This document shows positions 17,106 to 25,586 of a stretch of 64,000 nucleotides of DNA, piece after piece. Every line of letters starts with the position of its first letter. The first letter of the stretch is position 1. The notes beneath the pieces were generated by a model. The model made no database searches. It had not been told where the DNA came from and was given only the letters and a program-made list of their open reading frames with translations. The position numbers were made by a program, and so were the translations under genes. The stretch spans positions 75,540 to 139,539 of the forward strand of contig JAEWJS010000132.1 in assembly GCA_023386495.1 (NCBI GenBank), written 5' to 3'. The stretch is from Bacillota bacterium. GTDB lineage: Bacteria > Bacillota > Bacilli > Paenibacillales > Paenibacillaceae.

Positions 17106-18287
17106 GTGAGAAAAGCCATTCGTATTGCAGTGGGATTCGTCATCGTGGTCGGCGTCGCAATTGGAGTACTCGCTTATATGAACAGGCCGATATCGGAAGA
17201 GGCCGTCACGGAGAAGATCGCGCATCACTTAGAGAAAGTCGTGGATCAGAATGATTCGTTATCCAGCGGACTATTGACCATCTATTCGAAGCAGAACGGC
17301 TACCATGAACAATTCGCGGTCGGCACTGTCCATCACGACACGAGTGAACCGGTTCGCGTCGACAGTCCGTACCACTCGGCCAGCGTAGGCAAGACGATGT
17401 GCGCAGCGATCTACGGCCAATTGGCAGACGAAGGTCGAATCCGTCTCGACGACACCATCACTACCTGGTTAGAGGCGGACATTCTGGAAGGGTTATTCCT
17501 GATCGACGGCACAGATTACAGCGATCAAGTAACCTTGCGACACCTGCTGAGCCATACATCGGGAGTCGGCGATTATTTCGAAGGTCCGGTGCGAAGCGGG
17601 CAGTCGATGTTGGAGCGGATCGCAGCGAATCCGGATCTGTCGCATACGCCGGAATCATTAATCGCGTTCACGAGAGATAACCAGGAGCCGATCGGTCTTC
17701 CCGGACAGCAGTTCTACTATTCGGATACGGGATATATATTGCTCGGACTGATCCTGGAGGCCATCGAAGGGCAGCCTTATGCGGCCATCCTGGAAGAGCG
17801 AATCTTCGAACCGTTGGGCATGAAGGATAGTTATCTTGCGTTCTACGAGGATGAACCGGCCGATATTCTTGGGGTATACGTGAATGGCATGGATATCCGT
17901 GAGAAAAATGCGCTGTCCGTGGATTGGGCAGGCGGCGGTGTGGTGACGACGATGGATGATCTGCTAACGTTCATGCAGGCGTTAGAGGGCGGCGACCTGC
18001 TGTCCGATGGCGTGTACCGTCAGATGACGGATTTTACGCACCGCTACGACAAAGGCATCTATTACGGCATGGGGATGATGCGCTTCGACTTCAGCGAGTT
18101 GTCCTTCCTGCTCGGTTCCATGACGGACGTGTATGGCGGCGTCGGCGCGACAGGTACCTATGCGCTGTATGATCAGGCCGCGGACACCTACTATATTGCG
18201 AACTTTGGCTCGCTTGATTACGCGGAGAAGAGCATTGAAGAGTTGGTAAAAATAAGGATGATCTATGATAGAATGAAACGAGACTAG
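17106..18287 (+). CDS. Membrane-anchored serine hydrolase, beta-lactamase-like (S12)
   Basis: 393 residues from GTG 17106 (AAAGGTGG at 17090-17097; GTG 17103 is an alternative). One N-terminal transmembrane segment (VGFVIVVGVAIGVLAYM) exports the domain. The active-site serine lies in SVGK, and HLLSHTSGVGDYF and a YSD motif in place of YSN (FYYSDTGYILLG) follow, as in many class C-like hydrolases. The D in YSD is a common variant. Unknown substrate. A LytTR regulator follows 37 bases downstream. Confidence 0.85.
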   Translation: MRKAIRIAVGFVIVVGVAIGVLAYMNRPISEEAVTEKIAHHLEKVVDQNDSLSSGLLTIYSKQNGYHEQFAVGTVHHDTSEPVRVDSPYHSASVGKTMCAAIYGQLADEGRIRLDDTITTWLEADILEGLFLIDGTDYSDQVTLRHLLSHTSGVGDYFEGPVRSGQSMLERIAANPDLSHTPESLIAFTRDNQEPIGLPGQQFYYSDTGYILLGLILEAIEGQPYAAILEERIFEPLGMKDSYLAFYEDEPADILGVYVNGMDIREKNALSVDWAGGGVVTTMDDLLTFMQALEGGDLLSDGVYRQMTDFTHRYDKGIYYGMGMMRFDFSELSFLLGSMTDVYGGVGATGTYALYDQAADTYYIANFGSLDYAEKSIEELVKIRMIYDRMKRD

Positions 18288-18324
18288 GCGTGGCGCCGCA
18301 TAAGTTGGCATTAGGAGACAGACG

Positions 18325-18864
18325 ATGGTTCAATTATTGTGTTCGAATAAGGTACATGAGAAGTTGAGGCAGGAACTATCCAAGTACCAGATCGACATCA
18401 AGGAAGACAGCGAGCTGGTACTCGTGGAACACGGATACGACTTGCCAAGCGGCAAGCTTAGCGTAGTGTTCGATGCCGTCGACTACATGGATGTCGTGAA
18501 GCTGCTGGTCTCCGGCGTCCAGGAAGAACGCCGTTACATGCACACCCTTACAGGGTTAAGCGACAATAAATTCGCGGTTATCGAGCCAAGGGATGTCATC
18601 TATCTGGAGGCAAGCGGCGATGGCGTGATGGCCTATACAGAGTCTAAGCCGTACCGGATCAAAGAAACCTTGCACTACTATGAGAGCATCTGGGCTGCGC
18701 AAGGCTACATCCGCATCAATAAATCGCAGCTCGTCAATTTGCTTCGCGTGAAAGAGATTATCCCGTGGTTCAACTCCAGGTACGTACTCCGAATGGACAA
18801 CAACGCTGAATTGGAAGTGTCGAAGATGTTCTCAAAAAAACTGCGGAACACACTTAACATATAG
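18325..18864 (+). CDS. Stand-alone LytTR DNA-binding regulator
   Basis: 179 residues without a receiver domain. The N-terminal 85 residues are a small alpha/beta region; residues about 88-179 are a LytTR domain (FAVIEPRDVIYLEASGDGV, then YIRINKSQLVNLLRVKEI). The next gene, 11 bases away, codes for a four-helix membrane protein. LytTR regulators paired with DUF3021-type membrane inhibitors form LytTR regulatory systems such as HdrRM and BrsRM of Streptococcus mutans. By analogy this protein would be held inactive by its membrane partner (inference). Confidence 0.85.
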   Translation: MVQLLCSNKVHEKLRQELSKYQIDIKEDSELVLVEHGYDLPSGKLSVVFDAVDYMDVVKLLVSGVQEERRYMHTLTGLSDNKFAVIEPRDVIYLEASGDGVMAYTESKPYRIKETLHYYESIWAAQGYIRINKSQLVNLLRVKEIIPWFNSRYVLRMDNNAELEVSKMFSKKLRNTLNI

Positions 18865-18875
18865 GGGAACGATCC

Positions 18876-19313
18876 ATGGCGATTATCAATTTCGAGAATA
18901 TTATCAAATCCTTCTTCCTTGGCCTCTTCATCGGCTTGGTCCTGCAGGTGTACGACCAAGCCGATACATCGTTCGCTATGAAGGCGCTATCGGTACTGGC
19001 CAGCGGAAGCATAGGGTTCATCATTGGTCTGGTTACCGAATGGTTGACAGCCATGCTCCCGATTAGCATAGCGAATGCTCGCATGTACTTTATCGTCAAC
19101 AACCTCATCGCATTAGCAGTTGCGACTGTCCTATTGGCTTCTCTACTCCTAATCACGAACGGCGGCGCAATGGGGAACAAGGGGGAATTCACGCCGATCC
19201 TGTTGATTGTGCTTGGTGTGATATGCCTAGCGAATCTAATCGATTATCTAATGTATCGACGAGCCCAGCGCAAGCTGCTGGCATTCCAAGCGTCTATGGA
19301 AGATCACTCATGA
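18876..19313 (+). CDS. Four-helix membrane protein, probable DUF3021-type LytTR partner
   Basis: 145 residues with four hydrophobic segments (about 8-25, 37-60, 75-98 and 108-128), short loops and a basic C-terminal tail (MYRRAQRKLL). AGGGGAACG precedes ATG 18876. Length, topology and position directly after a LytTR regulator match the DUF3021 partner proteins of LytTR regulatory systems, which restrain the regulator at the membrane. I assign it by context and topology, not by a diagnostic motif. Confidence 0.65.
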   Translation: MAIINFENIIKSFFLGLFIGLVLQVYDQADTSFAMKALSVLASGSIGFIIGLVTEWLTAMLPISIANARMYFIVNNLIALAVATVLLASLLLITNGGAMGNKGEFTPILLIVLGVICLANLIDYLMYRRAQRKLLAFQASMEDHS

Positions 19314-19394
19314 TTATAAAGTAACCAGAACGGAGATGTATCATGTACTGGGGCAATGTTCGCGCAATGTTGAAAATTTCATATGAAAATAGCG

Positions 19395-19423
19395 TCGATA
19401 ATCGCGACTAACTATCGTATAAT
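19395..19423 (+). promoter_or_regulatory. Candidate SigA promoter of mqo
   Basis: -10 TATAAT (19418-19423) with a weak -35 TCGATA (19395-19400) at 17-base spacing, 36 bases before the mqo start. Confidence 0.5.
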
Positions 19424-19458
19424 AAGAATAACAATCTTAGGATATAAGGGCGGTAATC

Positions 19459-20961
19459 ATGAGCAATCCACATGTGAAAACAGACGTGATCTTAATTGGT
19501 GCGGGAATCATGAGCGCGACATTGGGTTCCCTGTTGAAGGAATTGGTGCCGGACTGGAGCATCACCGTGCTCGAGCGGCGCGCAACCGCGGGAGAGGAAA
19601 GCTCGAATGAGTGGAACAATGCGGGAACAGGCCACTCCTCGCTGTGCGAGTTGAACTATACGACCGAGAAGCCGGACGGGTCCATCGACATCAGCAAGGC
19701 GATCAAGGTGAACGAGGAGTACCAGGTATCCAAGCAATTCTGGTCGTATCTGGTGAAGAGCAACCTGATCCGCAATCCGCGGGATTTTGTCGTGCCCGTG
19801 CCGCATATGAGCTTCGTTCAAGGCGAACAGGACGTGAATTTCCTGCGCAAGCGTTCCGAGGCGCTCGCGGGCAATCCGCTGTTCGACGGGATGGAATTCT
19901 CCGACGATCCGGATAAGCTGGCGGAGTGGATTCCGCTGATGATGAAGAATCGGAAGCTGGATAAGCCGGTGGCGGCAACAAGAATCGAATCGGGGACCGA
20001 CGTGAACTTCGGCGCGCTCACCCGCATCTTGTTCGGCCATCTGAAGAACCAGAACGTCGACATCAAGTATAAGCACAATGTCGATGATATTAAGCGTGCG
20101 AGCGACGGCACTTGGAATTTGAAGGTGCGCAATGTGGACAGCGGCGCCGTCCAGCGCCATACGGCCCGATTCGTCTTCATTGGCGGCGGGGGCGGAAGCC
20201 TGCATCTGCTGCAGAAGTCCGGCATTCCGGAGGGGAAGGGGATCGGAGGATTCCCGGTTAGCGGCCTGTTCATGGTATGTCAGAAGCCGGAGATCGTGGC
20301 GCAGCACCGTGCCAAGGTATACGGCAAGGCCGCGATCGGCGCGCCGCCGATGTCCGTGCCGCATCTGGACACCCGGGTGATCGACAACAAGGAATCGCTG
20401 TTCTTCGGCCCGTTCGCCGGATTCTCGCCGAAGTTCCTGAAGTACGGCTCCATGTTGGATCTGCTCACTTCGGTGAAACCGCACAACCTGACGACGATGA
20501 TGGCGGCAGGCGTCAAGAACGTGCCGCTGACCACTTACCTGATCAAGGAAGTCATGCAGTCCAAGGAGAAGCGCATGGACGCGCTTCGCGAATTCGTTCC
20601 GGATGCCAAGAGCGAGGATTGGGACCTGCTGATCGCAGGCCAGCGCGTGCAGATCATTAAGGATACCGACGCGGGCAAGGGAACGCTGCAATTCGGTACC
20701 GAGGTTATTAGTGCCGCCGACGGCTCGATCGCGGCGCTGCTCGGCGCTTCGCCGGGCGCTTCGACCGCTGTATCGGTCATGCTCGAGGTCATTCGCAAGT
20801 GCTTCCCGCAGCAGATCAAGGCGTGGGAGCCGAAGATCAAAGCGATGATTCCGTCGTACGGCGAGTCGCTGCTCAAGAACCCGGCGCTCATCGCAGAGAT
20901 TCAGGAATCAACCGCGGAGACGCTCGGTCTGGCGGGGAAGCAAAAAGCGTATACGGCGTAG
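19459..20961 (+). CDS. mqo: Malate:quinone oxidoreductase
   Basis: 500 residues, full length for Mqo. The FAD-binding LIGAGIMSATLGSLL is at the N-terminus, followed by ERRATAGEESSNEWNNAGTGH and CELNYT, then GGGGGSLHLLQKSGI and IGGFPVSG, all typical of this peripheral-membrane flavoprotein. It oxidises malate to oxaloacetate and passes electrons to quinone, serving the citric acid cycle and respiration. AAGGGCGG precedes ATG 19459. Monocistronic, with its own promoter and terminator. Confidence 0.97.
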   Translation: MSNPHVKTDVILIGAGIMSATLGSLLKELVPDWSITVLERRATAGEESSNEWNNAGTGHSSLCELNYTTEKPDGSIDISKAIKVNEEYQVSKQFWSYLVKSNLIRNPRDFVVPVPHMSFVQGEQDVNFLRKRSEALAGNPLFDGMEFSDDPDKLAEWIPLMMKNRKLDKPVAATRIESGTDVNFGALTRILFGHLKNQNVDIKYKHNVDDIKRASDGTWNLKVRNVDSGAVQRHTARFVFIGGGGGSLHLLQKSGIPEGKGIGGFPVSGLFMVCQKPEIVAQHRAKVYGKAAIGAPPMSVPHLDTRVIDNKESLFFGPFAGFSPKFLKYGSMLDLLTSVKPHNLTTMMAAGVKNVPLTTYLIKEVMQSKEKRMDALREFVPDAKSEDWDLLIAGQRVQIIKDTDAGKGTLQFGTEVISAADGSIAALLGASPGASTAVSVMLEVIRKCFPQQIKAWEPKIKAMIPSYGESLLKNPALIAEIQESTAETLGLAGKQKAYTA

Positions 20962-20978
20962 ATGTTGAGCCATAATCG

Positions 20979-21015
20979 AGAAGCCTAAATTGCCATTTCG
21001 GCAGTTTAGGCTTCT
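20979..21015 (+). terminator. Terminator after mqo
   Basis: AGAAGCCTAAA (20979-20989) pairs with TTTAGGCTTCT (21005-21015); inner TTGCC/GGCAG extends it. The T-run is short. Confidence 0.7.
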
Positions 21016-21042
21016 ATTCGTGTACCGTGCTAAAAAGTCCAA

Positions 21043-21071
21043 TTGTTGTTAAATTGCCATTCCATTATAAT
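21043..21071 (+). promoter_or_regulatory. Promoter of AraC sensor-regulator
   Basis: TTGTTG (21043-21048), 17 bases, TATAAT (21066-21071): a good SigA-type promoter 77 bases before the start codon. Confidence 0.65.
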
Positions 21072-21147
21072 GTAGGATACGCCATTGTAAGCGCTGTCTA
21101 CTGCCTCGGCATGTCAACCAATCGATTCGACGGAGGGGAGAACTCGG

Positions 21148-23430
21148 ATGAAGCGCATTCCGATGATGCTGCAGCTGACGCTGATTCTGTTCTGCGTCAT
21201 GGCCATTCCGTTATCCATCCTGACCTGGTACAGCGACTCGCGCATCCTGCAGAACTCGGAGAGCGCCATCGCGGAGACGTCCCTCTCGGGACTCCATGCG
21301 AACCGCAGGCTGAATGAGACTGCGCTGAGCAGCCTTGCCCAGGATGTGGTTCGGCTGGCCGCGACCCGCGTCTTCGACCGCGTACGCGGCTTCGAGACTT
21401 TCGCCGAAGCGAATGCGAACTACAACAATGTCAGCAGCACGCTGGTCGTGCTGCGAGAACTGACGAACTTGAAGCATCGCGTGGATGGCGTGTACTCCTC
21501 GTATTTTCACCTGGAAGATTCCAATTACGTGATATCGACGGACAAGGGCATCACCCGATTGAGCCGATACGAGTCCCTCGACTGGATCGAGGACGCGCTG
21601 ATCGGAAGAAGAGGCATCGGCGGCGTATGGGTGCCGCGCAAGCTGGATTCGGGAGTCGATGTCGTATCCTACGTGCTCCCTCTCAACCGCCTGTCGACCA
21701 CGACACGCGGGACAATCGTCGTCAATCTGAAGGAGAGCCAGATCGGCAGCTACCTGCGTACGAATGAACCCGGCAAGAACGGTTACTTCCTCTTGGAATC
21801 GGACGGCACCATCATCTCGCATAACGACAAGAGCTTGCTGCATACGGATGGCAGCCAGCTTCCCTTCCTGCAAGAGATCCTGCAGAATAGCGCCGCCAAG
21901 GAAGGGTACGCCTTCCATGAGGTCAACGGCGAGCGCTTGATCTATACATGGTCCCACTCGCCGCAGTTCAAGTGGTGGAACGTGAACGTCTATTCCATGG
22001 ACGAACTGATGACCAAGTCGCATACGCTCCAGCGGAGCATTATCGTGCTGACGCTCATCATTATTTTCGTAGGGGCCGTATTGACCGTCCTGCTCGCTAC
22101 CTGGGTGTCTAAGCCGGCGCGGCAGCTCGTCCAGGCGATCCGGGCGCGAAGCGACTTGGCGGTATCGAACAAGAATGAGCTGGCATTCCTGGATGCGGCC
22201 TTCCGGCGCATGCAGGAGGAAGAGGCAGGGCTCTATCGGCTCCTGAAGGAGCGGGAGCAGGATACCCTCAGCCTCGCGGTCCACAATCTATTGCGGGGCG
22301 AGACGTCGAAGCAGAGCGATGAGCTGTTCCCGAGGCGCTTCTATCGCGTTGCGGTTGTGTCGATCGATCGATACAGGCAGTATGTGAGCCATACGAATCC
22401 GGAGACGCGCAACTATCACCGCTACGTGCTCATCTCGCAGTGCGAGCTCTTGTTCTCGGAGCGGATCCATGCCAGAAGCGTCTACCAAGGCGAGGGCTGC
22501 TTCGCGATCGTCATGAACTACGACCGGGACCGGGAGCAGCCCCAACACAGTCCGGGCGAGATCGAGCAAGCGCTCGGCGCGATCCGCGACCGGGCAGCCG
22601 ACATTCTCGGCCATACCGTGACCATCGGGGTCAGCGGGGAGGCAGCGGATAGCTCCGTGGTATCCGACCGCGCAGCGGAAGCGATGGAGGTCATCAAGCA
22701 TCGCATGATCGAGGGCAGCGGCGGCATTACGTTCTGGAAGCAGGAGGCCGAGCAGAACGGCAAGTATATCTATCCGGTGAACAGCGAGCGGCGTATTCTG
22801 AACTTCCTCGAGACGGGAGACCTGGACAGCATCATCAAGGAGCTGGCGCTCATTCGCGGCGAGATCCTCGGGGTCGAGTACATCTCGTACGATAACATCC
22901 TGTTCATCTACAACCAACTGGTAGGCGTGACGATCAAGCACCTGCGGGAAAATAACATCAGCACGTCGCGCATCTTTGCCGGCCGGGGGAGCGTCTACGC
23001 GAGGATCGCTTCCTTCGATACGCTTGATGAACTGGAAGAGTACCTGCATGAATTTTTCGGCGAGATCATTCAGTATCTGGCACGGAGCGCAGGCACCGGC
23101 GAGATTAACCATGGCGAGCGGATCATCCGCTACTTGGAAGAGCACTATTGCGAAGAGATCGTGTTCGAGGACATGGCCAGAGAGATCGGGATCAGTTACT
23201 CGTACATGCGCAAGATCGCGTATGAGCTGACAGGCAAGAGCTTGCTCGACTATACGAACATGCTGCGCATCGATAAGGCGAAGCAGATGCTGCTGGAATC
23301 GAATCTCAGCATCGCGCAGATTGCGGGCGAGGTGGGTTACTACAACGTGCAGAGCTTCAACCGCTACTTCCGCAAGTACGAGGGCATGACGCCGAGCAGC
23401 TACAGGGCGCTGAAGTACGAATCATCGTAA
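21148..23430 (+). CDS. Membrane-spanning AraC-family sensor regulator
   Basis: 760 residues in one chain. A first transmembrane helix (about 8-25) and an extracellular Cache-like sensor domain (about 30-295) are followed by a second helix (about 297-318), a HAMP-like stretch, a cytoplasmic middle domain, and a C-terminal AraC HTH pair (about 655-757: EDMAREIGISYSYMRKI and IAQIAGEVGYYNVQSFNRYF). This type is common in Paenibacillus beside oligosaccharide ABC transporters and takes the place of a two-component system: ligand outside, DNA binding inside. The transporter and GH105 genes that follow are its likely targets. Confidence 0.9.
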   Translation: MKRIPMMLQLTLILFCVMAIPLSILTWYSDSRILQNSESAIAETSLSGLHANRRLNETALSSLAQDVVRLAATRVFDRVRGFETFAEANANYNNVSSTLVVLRELTNLKHRVDGVYSSYFHLEDSNYVISTDKGITRLSRYESLDWIEDALIGRRGIGGVWVPRKLDSGVDVVSYVLPLNRLSTTTRGTIVVNLKESQIGSYLRTNEPGKNGYFLLESDGTIISHNDKSLLHTDGSQLPFLQEILQNSAAKEGYAFHEVNGERLIYTWSHSPQFKWWNVNVYSMDELMTKSHTLQRSIIVLTLIIIFVGAVLTVLLATWVSKPARQLVQAIRARSDLAVSNKNELAFLDAAFRRMQEEEAGLYRLLKEREQDTLSLAVHNLLRGETSKQSDELFPRRFYRVAVVSIDRYRQYVSHTNPETRNYHRYVLISQCELLFSERIHARSVYQGEGCFAIVMNYDRDREQPQHSPGEIEQALGAIRDRAADILGHTVTIGVSGEAADSSVVSDRAAEAMEVIKHRMIEGSGGITFWKQEAEQNGKYIYPVNSERRILNFLETGDLDSIIKELALIRGEILGVEYISYDNILFIYNQLVGVTIKHLRENNISTSRIFAGRGSVYARIASFDTLDELEEYLHEFFGEIIQYLARSAGTGEINHGERIIRYLEEHYCEEIVFEDMAREIGISYSYMRKIAYELTGKSLLDYTNMLRIDKAKQMLLESNLSIAQIAGEVGYYNVQSFNRYFRKYEGMTPSSYRALKYESS

Positions 23431-23455
23431 CACGCGCGCGAATCGATTAGAAGAG

Positions 23456-23509
23456 ATGGAGCTGTCCAAGACCGGCCTCTAGCGGGCTGCCGTTGGAAGC
23501 TCCATTTTT
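23456..23509 (+). terminator. Terminator after AraC sensor-regulator
   Basis: ATGGAGCT (23456-23463) pairs with AGCTCCAT (23498-23505), closing a long loop with extra pairing (CCAA/TTGG), then TTTT. It separates the regulator transcript from the transporter operon. Confidence 0.75.
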
Positions 23510-23680
23510 GCTCATGCCTATCAGAATTGATCATGATGCCTCCGCGAATCCGCGCGGCAGCGGGGAATGATCAAAAATGACGGCGAGTATCAATAGTCAG
23601 GATTTACCAGATGGGGCAGCGGCGGATATGATGCAGGCAAGACCCCGCATATGCTGGACATCCGAATGGGAGGTGAGACT

Positions 23681-24637
23681 GTGAAACTTGAAAGCGCTTC
23701 ACCGCAAATGAAAACCGCTATACACAAGAAATCGCGGGGGATGGCACATTATGTTCGGCGGGACTGGCAGCTCTATCTGCTCCTGATGATCCCGCTAGGC
23801 TTCGTATTGGTCTTCAAATATGCGCCGATGTCCGGGCTCGTGCTTGCCTTCAAGGATTACAAGATCGCAAGGGGCTTCTGGGGGAGCGAATGGGTAGGGA
23901 TGCAAGTGTTCCAAGAGATTTTCGCCAAGCCCGATTTTGCCCGCGCGGTCCGCAACACGCTGATGCTTAACGGTCTCGATCTGCTGTTCAGCTTCACGAT
24001 GCCCATCATTCTGGCGCTGCTGCTCAATGAGATTAAGAGCGTGAAGTTCAAGCGCGTGAACCAGACGGTGCTGTATCTGCCGCACTTCCTGTCCTGGGTC
24101 ATTATCGGCGCGGTCGCTTACCAATTGCTCGGTCATGGCAGTGGCGTGGTCAACAACGTCATCGAGAGCCTGGGCGGTACGCGCATTCCATTCCTGCAGG
24201 AGGACACCAATTGGCTGATCAGCTACCTGGCCATAGGCGTCTGGCAGAGCATGGGATGGGGAAGCATCATCTATCTGGCCTCGATCAGCGGCATTAACCC
24301 GGAGATGTACGAGGCGGCTACCGTAGACGGTGCAGGGCGCTGGCGCAAAATGTGGAACGTCACGCTGCCTTCCATCCGCGTGACGATCGTGACGCTGTTG
24401 ATCCTGAACCTGGGCCGAGTGATGGACGGCTCATTCGAGCGGGTCTTCGCCTTGTTGAATAAGGCGACGACCGAGTACACCACGACGATTCCGGTCCTCG
24501 TCTACCGATGGGGGATCGAGAGCGGCAACTTCAGCCGCGCGACGGCGCTGGGACTGTTCCAAGCTGTCATCGGGCTCGTGCTGGTGCTGATTGCCGACCG
24601 GGTGGCCAAGAAGCTTGGCGAAGACGGATTGATCTAG
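23681..24637 (+). CDS. Sugar ABC transporter permease, LplB type
   Basis: 318 residues from GTG 23681 (GGGAGGTGA five bases upstream). Six transmembrane helices; the N-terminal WQLYLLLMIPLGFVLVFKYA and YAPMSGLVLAFKDYK are the LplB/YteP signature. The EAA loop coupling to the ATPase reads YEAATVDGAGRWRKMWNVTL. It forms a heterodimer with the next gene product. As is usual for this family, no ATPase gene is in the operon; a shared MsmX-type ATPase elsewhere would energise it (family knowledge). Confidence 0.93.
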   Translation: MKLESASPQMKTAIHKKSRGMAHYVRRDWQLYLLLMIPLGFVLVFKYAPMSGLVLAFKDYKIARGFWGSEWVGMQVFQEIFAKPDFARAVRNTLMLNGLDLLFSFTMPIILALLLNEIKSVKFKRVNQTVLYLPHFLSWVIIGAVAYQLLGHGSGVVNNVIESLGGTRIPFLQEDTNWLISYLAIGVWQSMGWGSIIYLASISGINPEMYEAATVDGAGRWRKMWNVTLPSIRVTIVTLLILNLGRVMDGSFERVFALLNKATTEYTTTIPVLVYRWGIESGNFSRATALGLFQAVIGLVLVLIADRVAKKLGEDGLI

Positions 24638-24651
24638 GAAGGAGGCGAACC

Positions 24652-25551
24652 ATGAATACATCCACCGGCATGACTGCCGCATACCGACGCAAGCGCTTCG
24701 ACATCTGGGATGTGCTGATCCGCCTCGTCCTGGTATTCGCCTCGCTGGCTTGCTTGCTGCCGTTCGTGCACGTCGCGGCGAAGTCATTCAGCGAAGATGC
24801 CTACGTCATCGCGAATAAGGTCATTCTCTGGCCGGCGGGCTTCACGGTCGAGGCCTATAAGAAAATTTTTGCCGACCAGAGCATCATTCAGTCCTTCTAC
24901 GTGTCGGTGATCGTGACCGTGCTGTTCACCATCTTGGGCATGATTATTACGATCTGCGCCGCCTATCCGCTGTCCCGCCCGCAGCTGAAGGGACGCTCGG
25001 TGTTGACGGTCATCTTCGTATTCACCTTGTATTTCGGCGGAGGCATCATCCCGGAATTCATGCTTGTCAGCAATTTGGGCCTCTTGGACTCCATCTGGTC
25101 GCTAATTCTGCCGCAGGCGTTCAGCGCCTTCAACCTCTTGATCATGAAGAGCGCGCTGACCAGCAGCATTCCGGTCAGCCTGGAGGAATCGGCGCGGATC
25201 GACGGCGCCGGGCATTTCCGCATCCTAGGGAGCATCGTGCTTCCGCTGTCCAAGCCGATCATTGCCACCTTGTCCCTCTTCTATGCGGTCGGCCGTTGGA
25301 ATGCTTATCAGGACGCATTGTTCTACATCAAGCAGGCTACGGAGCTTCGGCCGCTGCAGCTGAAGCTGTATTACTTGGTCATTCAAGCAAGCGAGAGCTT
25401 CCAGCTGGAGGCGACGCAAGTGACGCTCAGCAATCCCGAGGTGCTGAAGGCTTCGGTTGTCGTGTTCGCGACGATCCCGATCCTGATTGTCTATCCATTC
25501 ATTCAGAAGTACTTTGTCCAAGGCGCCATGCTTGGAGCCGTCAAGGAATAA
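24652..25551 (+). CDS. Sugar ABC transporter permease, YtcP type
   Basis: 299 residues from ATG 24652 (AAGGAGG upstream). Six transmembrane helices of the carbohydrate ABC permease family: YVIANKVILWPAGFTVEAYK near the N-terminus, and the EAA loop LEESARIDGAGHFRILGSIV. It ends with FVQGAMLGAVKE, the typical tail of YtcP-type permeases. It partners the LplB-like permease 14 bases upstream. Confidence 0.93.
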   Translation: MNTSTGMTAAYRRKRFDIWDVLIRLVLVFASLACLLPFVHVAAKSFSEDAYVIANKVILWPAGFTVEAYKKIFADQSIIQSFYVSVIVTVLFTILGMIITICAAYPLSRPQLKGRSVLTVIFVFTLYFGGGIIPEFMLVSNLGLLDSIWSLILPQAFSAFNLLIMKSALTSSIPVSLEESARIDGAGHFRILGSIVLPLSKPIIATLSLFYAVGRWNAYQDALFYIKQATELRPLQLKLYYLVIQASESFQLEATQVTLSNPEVLKASVVVFATIPILIVYPFIQKYFVQGAMLGAVKE

Positions 25552-25586
25552 GGGAGCCCAACAATAACCGTTATGGGGGTAAGCGT

